A DNA stretch of 5,879 bases. Origin: Alphaproteobacteria bacterium (GTDB lineage Bacteria; Pseudomonadota; Alphaproteobacteria; ATCC43930; CGMCC-115725). The stretch lies in assembly GCA_017353855.1 (NCBI GenBank), contig JAFMSA010000140.1, forward strand, positions 2,755 through 8,633, given 5' to 3'. The translations under genes were made by a program, and so were the position numbers. Positions 5,348 to 5,879 of the stretch are shown here, piece by piece (the first letter of the stretch is position 1; each line of letters opens with the position of its first letter). The notes beneath the pieces were generated by a model. That model was not told where the DNA came from and ran no database searches. It saw only the letters and a program-made list of their open reading frames with translations.

Positions 5348-5879
5348 ATGAATGAGGCAGAGGCAACCGGTACTCGCGGCTCAGCGAGTTCGAAACCCGG
5401 GCCGGATCTTCTCGAGCAGTACGGCTGCGGACCGATCCGATTCTCCGGTACCAATGATGGACTGTACGAGCGCCACTTGCTTTTTGACGATGTCGTCGCT
5501 CCGGCTGCTGCCGGGCCGCATGAGCGATTCAGGGCGGTTGCCCGCTCCGTCAGGGATGTTCTCTCGCAACGTTGGCTGCACACCGAGGCCACTTACGAGC
5601 GCGAAAACCCCAAACGCGTGTATTACCTGTCGATGGAATATCTGATCGGTCGATCGCTGAGCGGCAATATCATGAACCTGCTGCTCGATCCGTTCGCCAA
5701 GCGCGCTGCCGAGCACCGAAATCTGGACTGGCTCAGTCTCATCGAGGAGGAACCCGATGCCGGCCTAGGAAATGGCGGACTCGGGCGACTCGCCGCCTGT
5801 TTTCTTGATTCGATGGCGACCATGCAGCTGCCAGCTATGGGATATGGGCTGCGGTACGAATACGGCATATTTAAGCAGT
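5348..5879 (+). CDS. glgP: Glycogen/alpha-glucan phosphorylase, N-terminal part
   Basis: The frame is open from ATG 5348 through the right edge (177 residues seen), so the gene is cut by the window. Intact GT35 phosphorylases have about 800 residues. They remove glucose from the non-reducing ends of glycogen or maltodextrin with phosphate and pyridoxal phosphate, giving alpha-glucose-1-phosphate. Hallmarks visible are VYYLSMEYLIGRSL (91-104), EPDAGLGNGGLGRLAACFLD (135-154) and GYGLRYEYGIFKQ (165-177). The pyridoxal-phosphate lysine lies beyond the window. The first 35 residues or so are polar, alanine- and glycine-rich, and not conserved. The gene has its own strong ribosome binding site and lies 29 bases after the end of the GH65 remnant, so it probably belongs to the same transcript. 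The frame carries no lesion, in contrast to the gene before it. Confidence 0.95.
   Translation, partial: MNEAEATGTRGSASSKPGPDLLEQYGCGPIRFSGTNDGLYERHLLFDDVVAPAAAGPHERFRAVARSVRDVLSQRWLHTEATYERENPKRVYYLSMEYLIGRSLSGNIMNLLLDPFAKRAAEHRNLDWLSLIEEEPDAGLGNGGLGRLAACFLDSMATMQLPAMGYGLRYEYGIFKQ

Noticed and set aside
1..5879. A new defence, toxin-antitoxin, CRISPR or mobile system.
   Set aside because: There are no regular repeats, no transposase or integrase motifs, no terminal inverted repeats with target duplications, and no nuclease or helicase motifs. The entericidin-like gene has no visible antidote partner beside it.

Overview
The window looks like chromosomal DNA from a GC-rich proteobacterium. 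The evidence is a small entericidin-type lipoprotein, an RND efflux pump remnant of HAE-1 type, an OmpA-like C-terminal domain and a DUF3141 remnant, together with high-GC third codon positions in the intact genes. I cannot name a genus. The contrast between the two halves is the main feature: the left half is mostly decayed sequence, and the right half is a sugar-phosphate gene cluster.

Left part (1-2950). Positions 1-430 hold no gene I recognise, but do hold a nested palindrome at 341-380. An apparently intact entericidin-like lipoprotein lies on the minus strand (468-662), followed at once by a perfect 13-bp terminator hairpin (432-461). From about 690 to 2800 I see only pieces of genes. 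These are a possible GGDEF tail (minus, about 776-855), an unrecognised stretch with strong coding bias (plus, about 1141-1465), and a 58-codon unrecognised minus-strand ORF (1593-1769). They are followed by a frameshifted DUF3141 alpha/beta-hydrolase-like remnant (minus, about 1886-2175), the end of an OmpA-like peptidoglycan-binding domain (plus, about 2229-2400), and an RND pump reduced to about 100 codons by frameshifts and a large internal deletion (plus, about 2501-2800).

Right part (2969-5879). All genes point the same way and are closely spaced: histidine phosphatase (2969-3538), HAD-family beta-phosphoglucomutase (3572-4402), a broken GH65 glycoside phosphorylase/hydrolase (4392 to about 5318), and the start of glycogen/alpha-glucan phosphorylase (5348 to the window end). 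The HAD gene and the GH65 gene are the same kind of pair as Mycobacterium tuberculosis Rv3400/Rv3401. In such pairs the GH65 enzyme would release beta-glucose-1-phosphate from an alpha-glucoside and the HAD enzyme would convert it to glucose-6-phosphate. Here the GH65 gene is scattered over three frames, carries in-frame stops and lacks its catalytic region, while the HAD gene is intact. Glycogen phosphorylase yields alpha-glucose-1-phosphate, so it would not supply the HAD enzyme directly. I infer a storage-carbohydrate locus that has lost one step.

I see no CRISPR array, complete insertion sequence, complete tRNA or rRNA, or convincing new defence or mobile system. The most interesting aspect is the density of recognisable gene remnants between intact genes.
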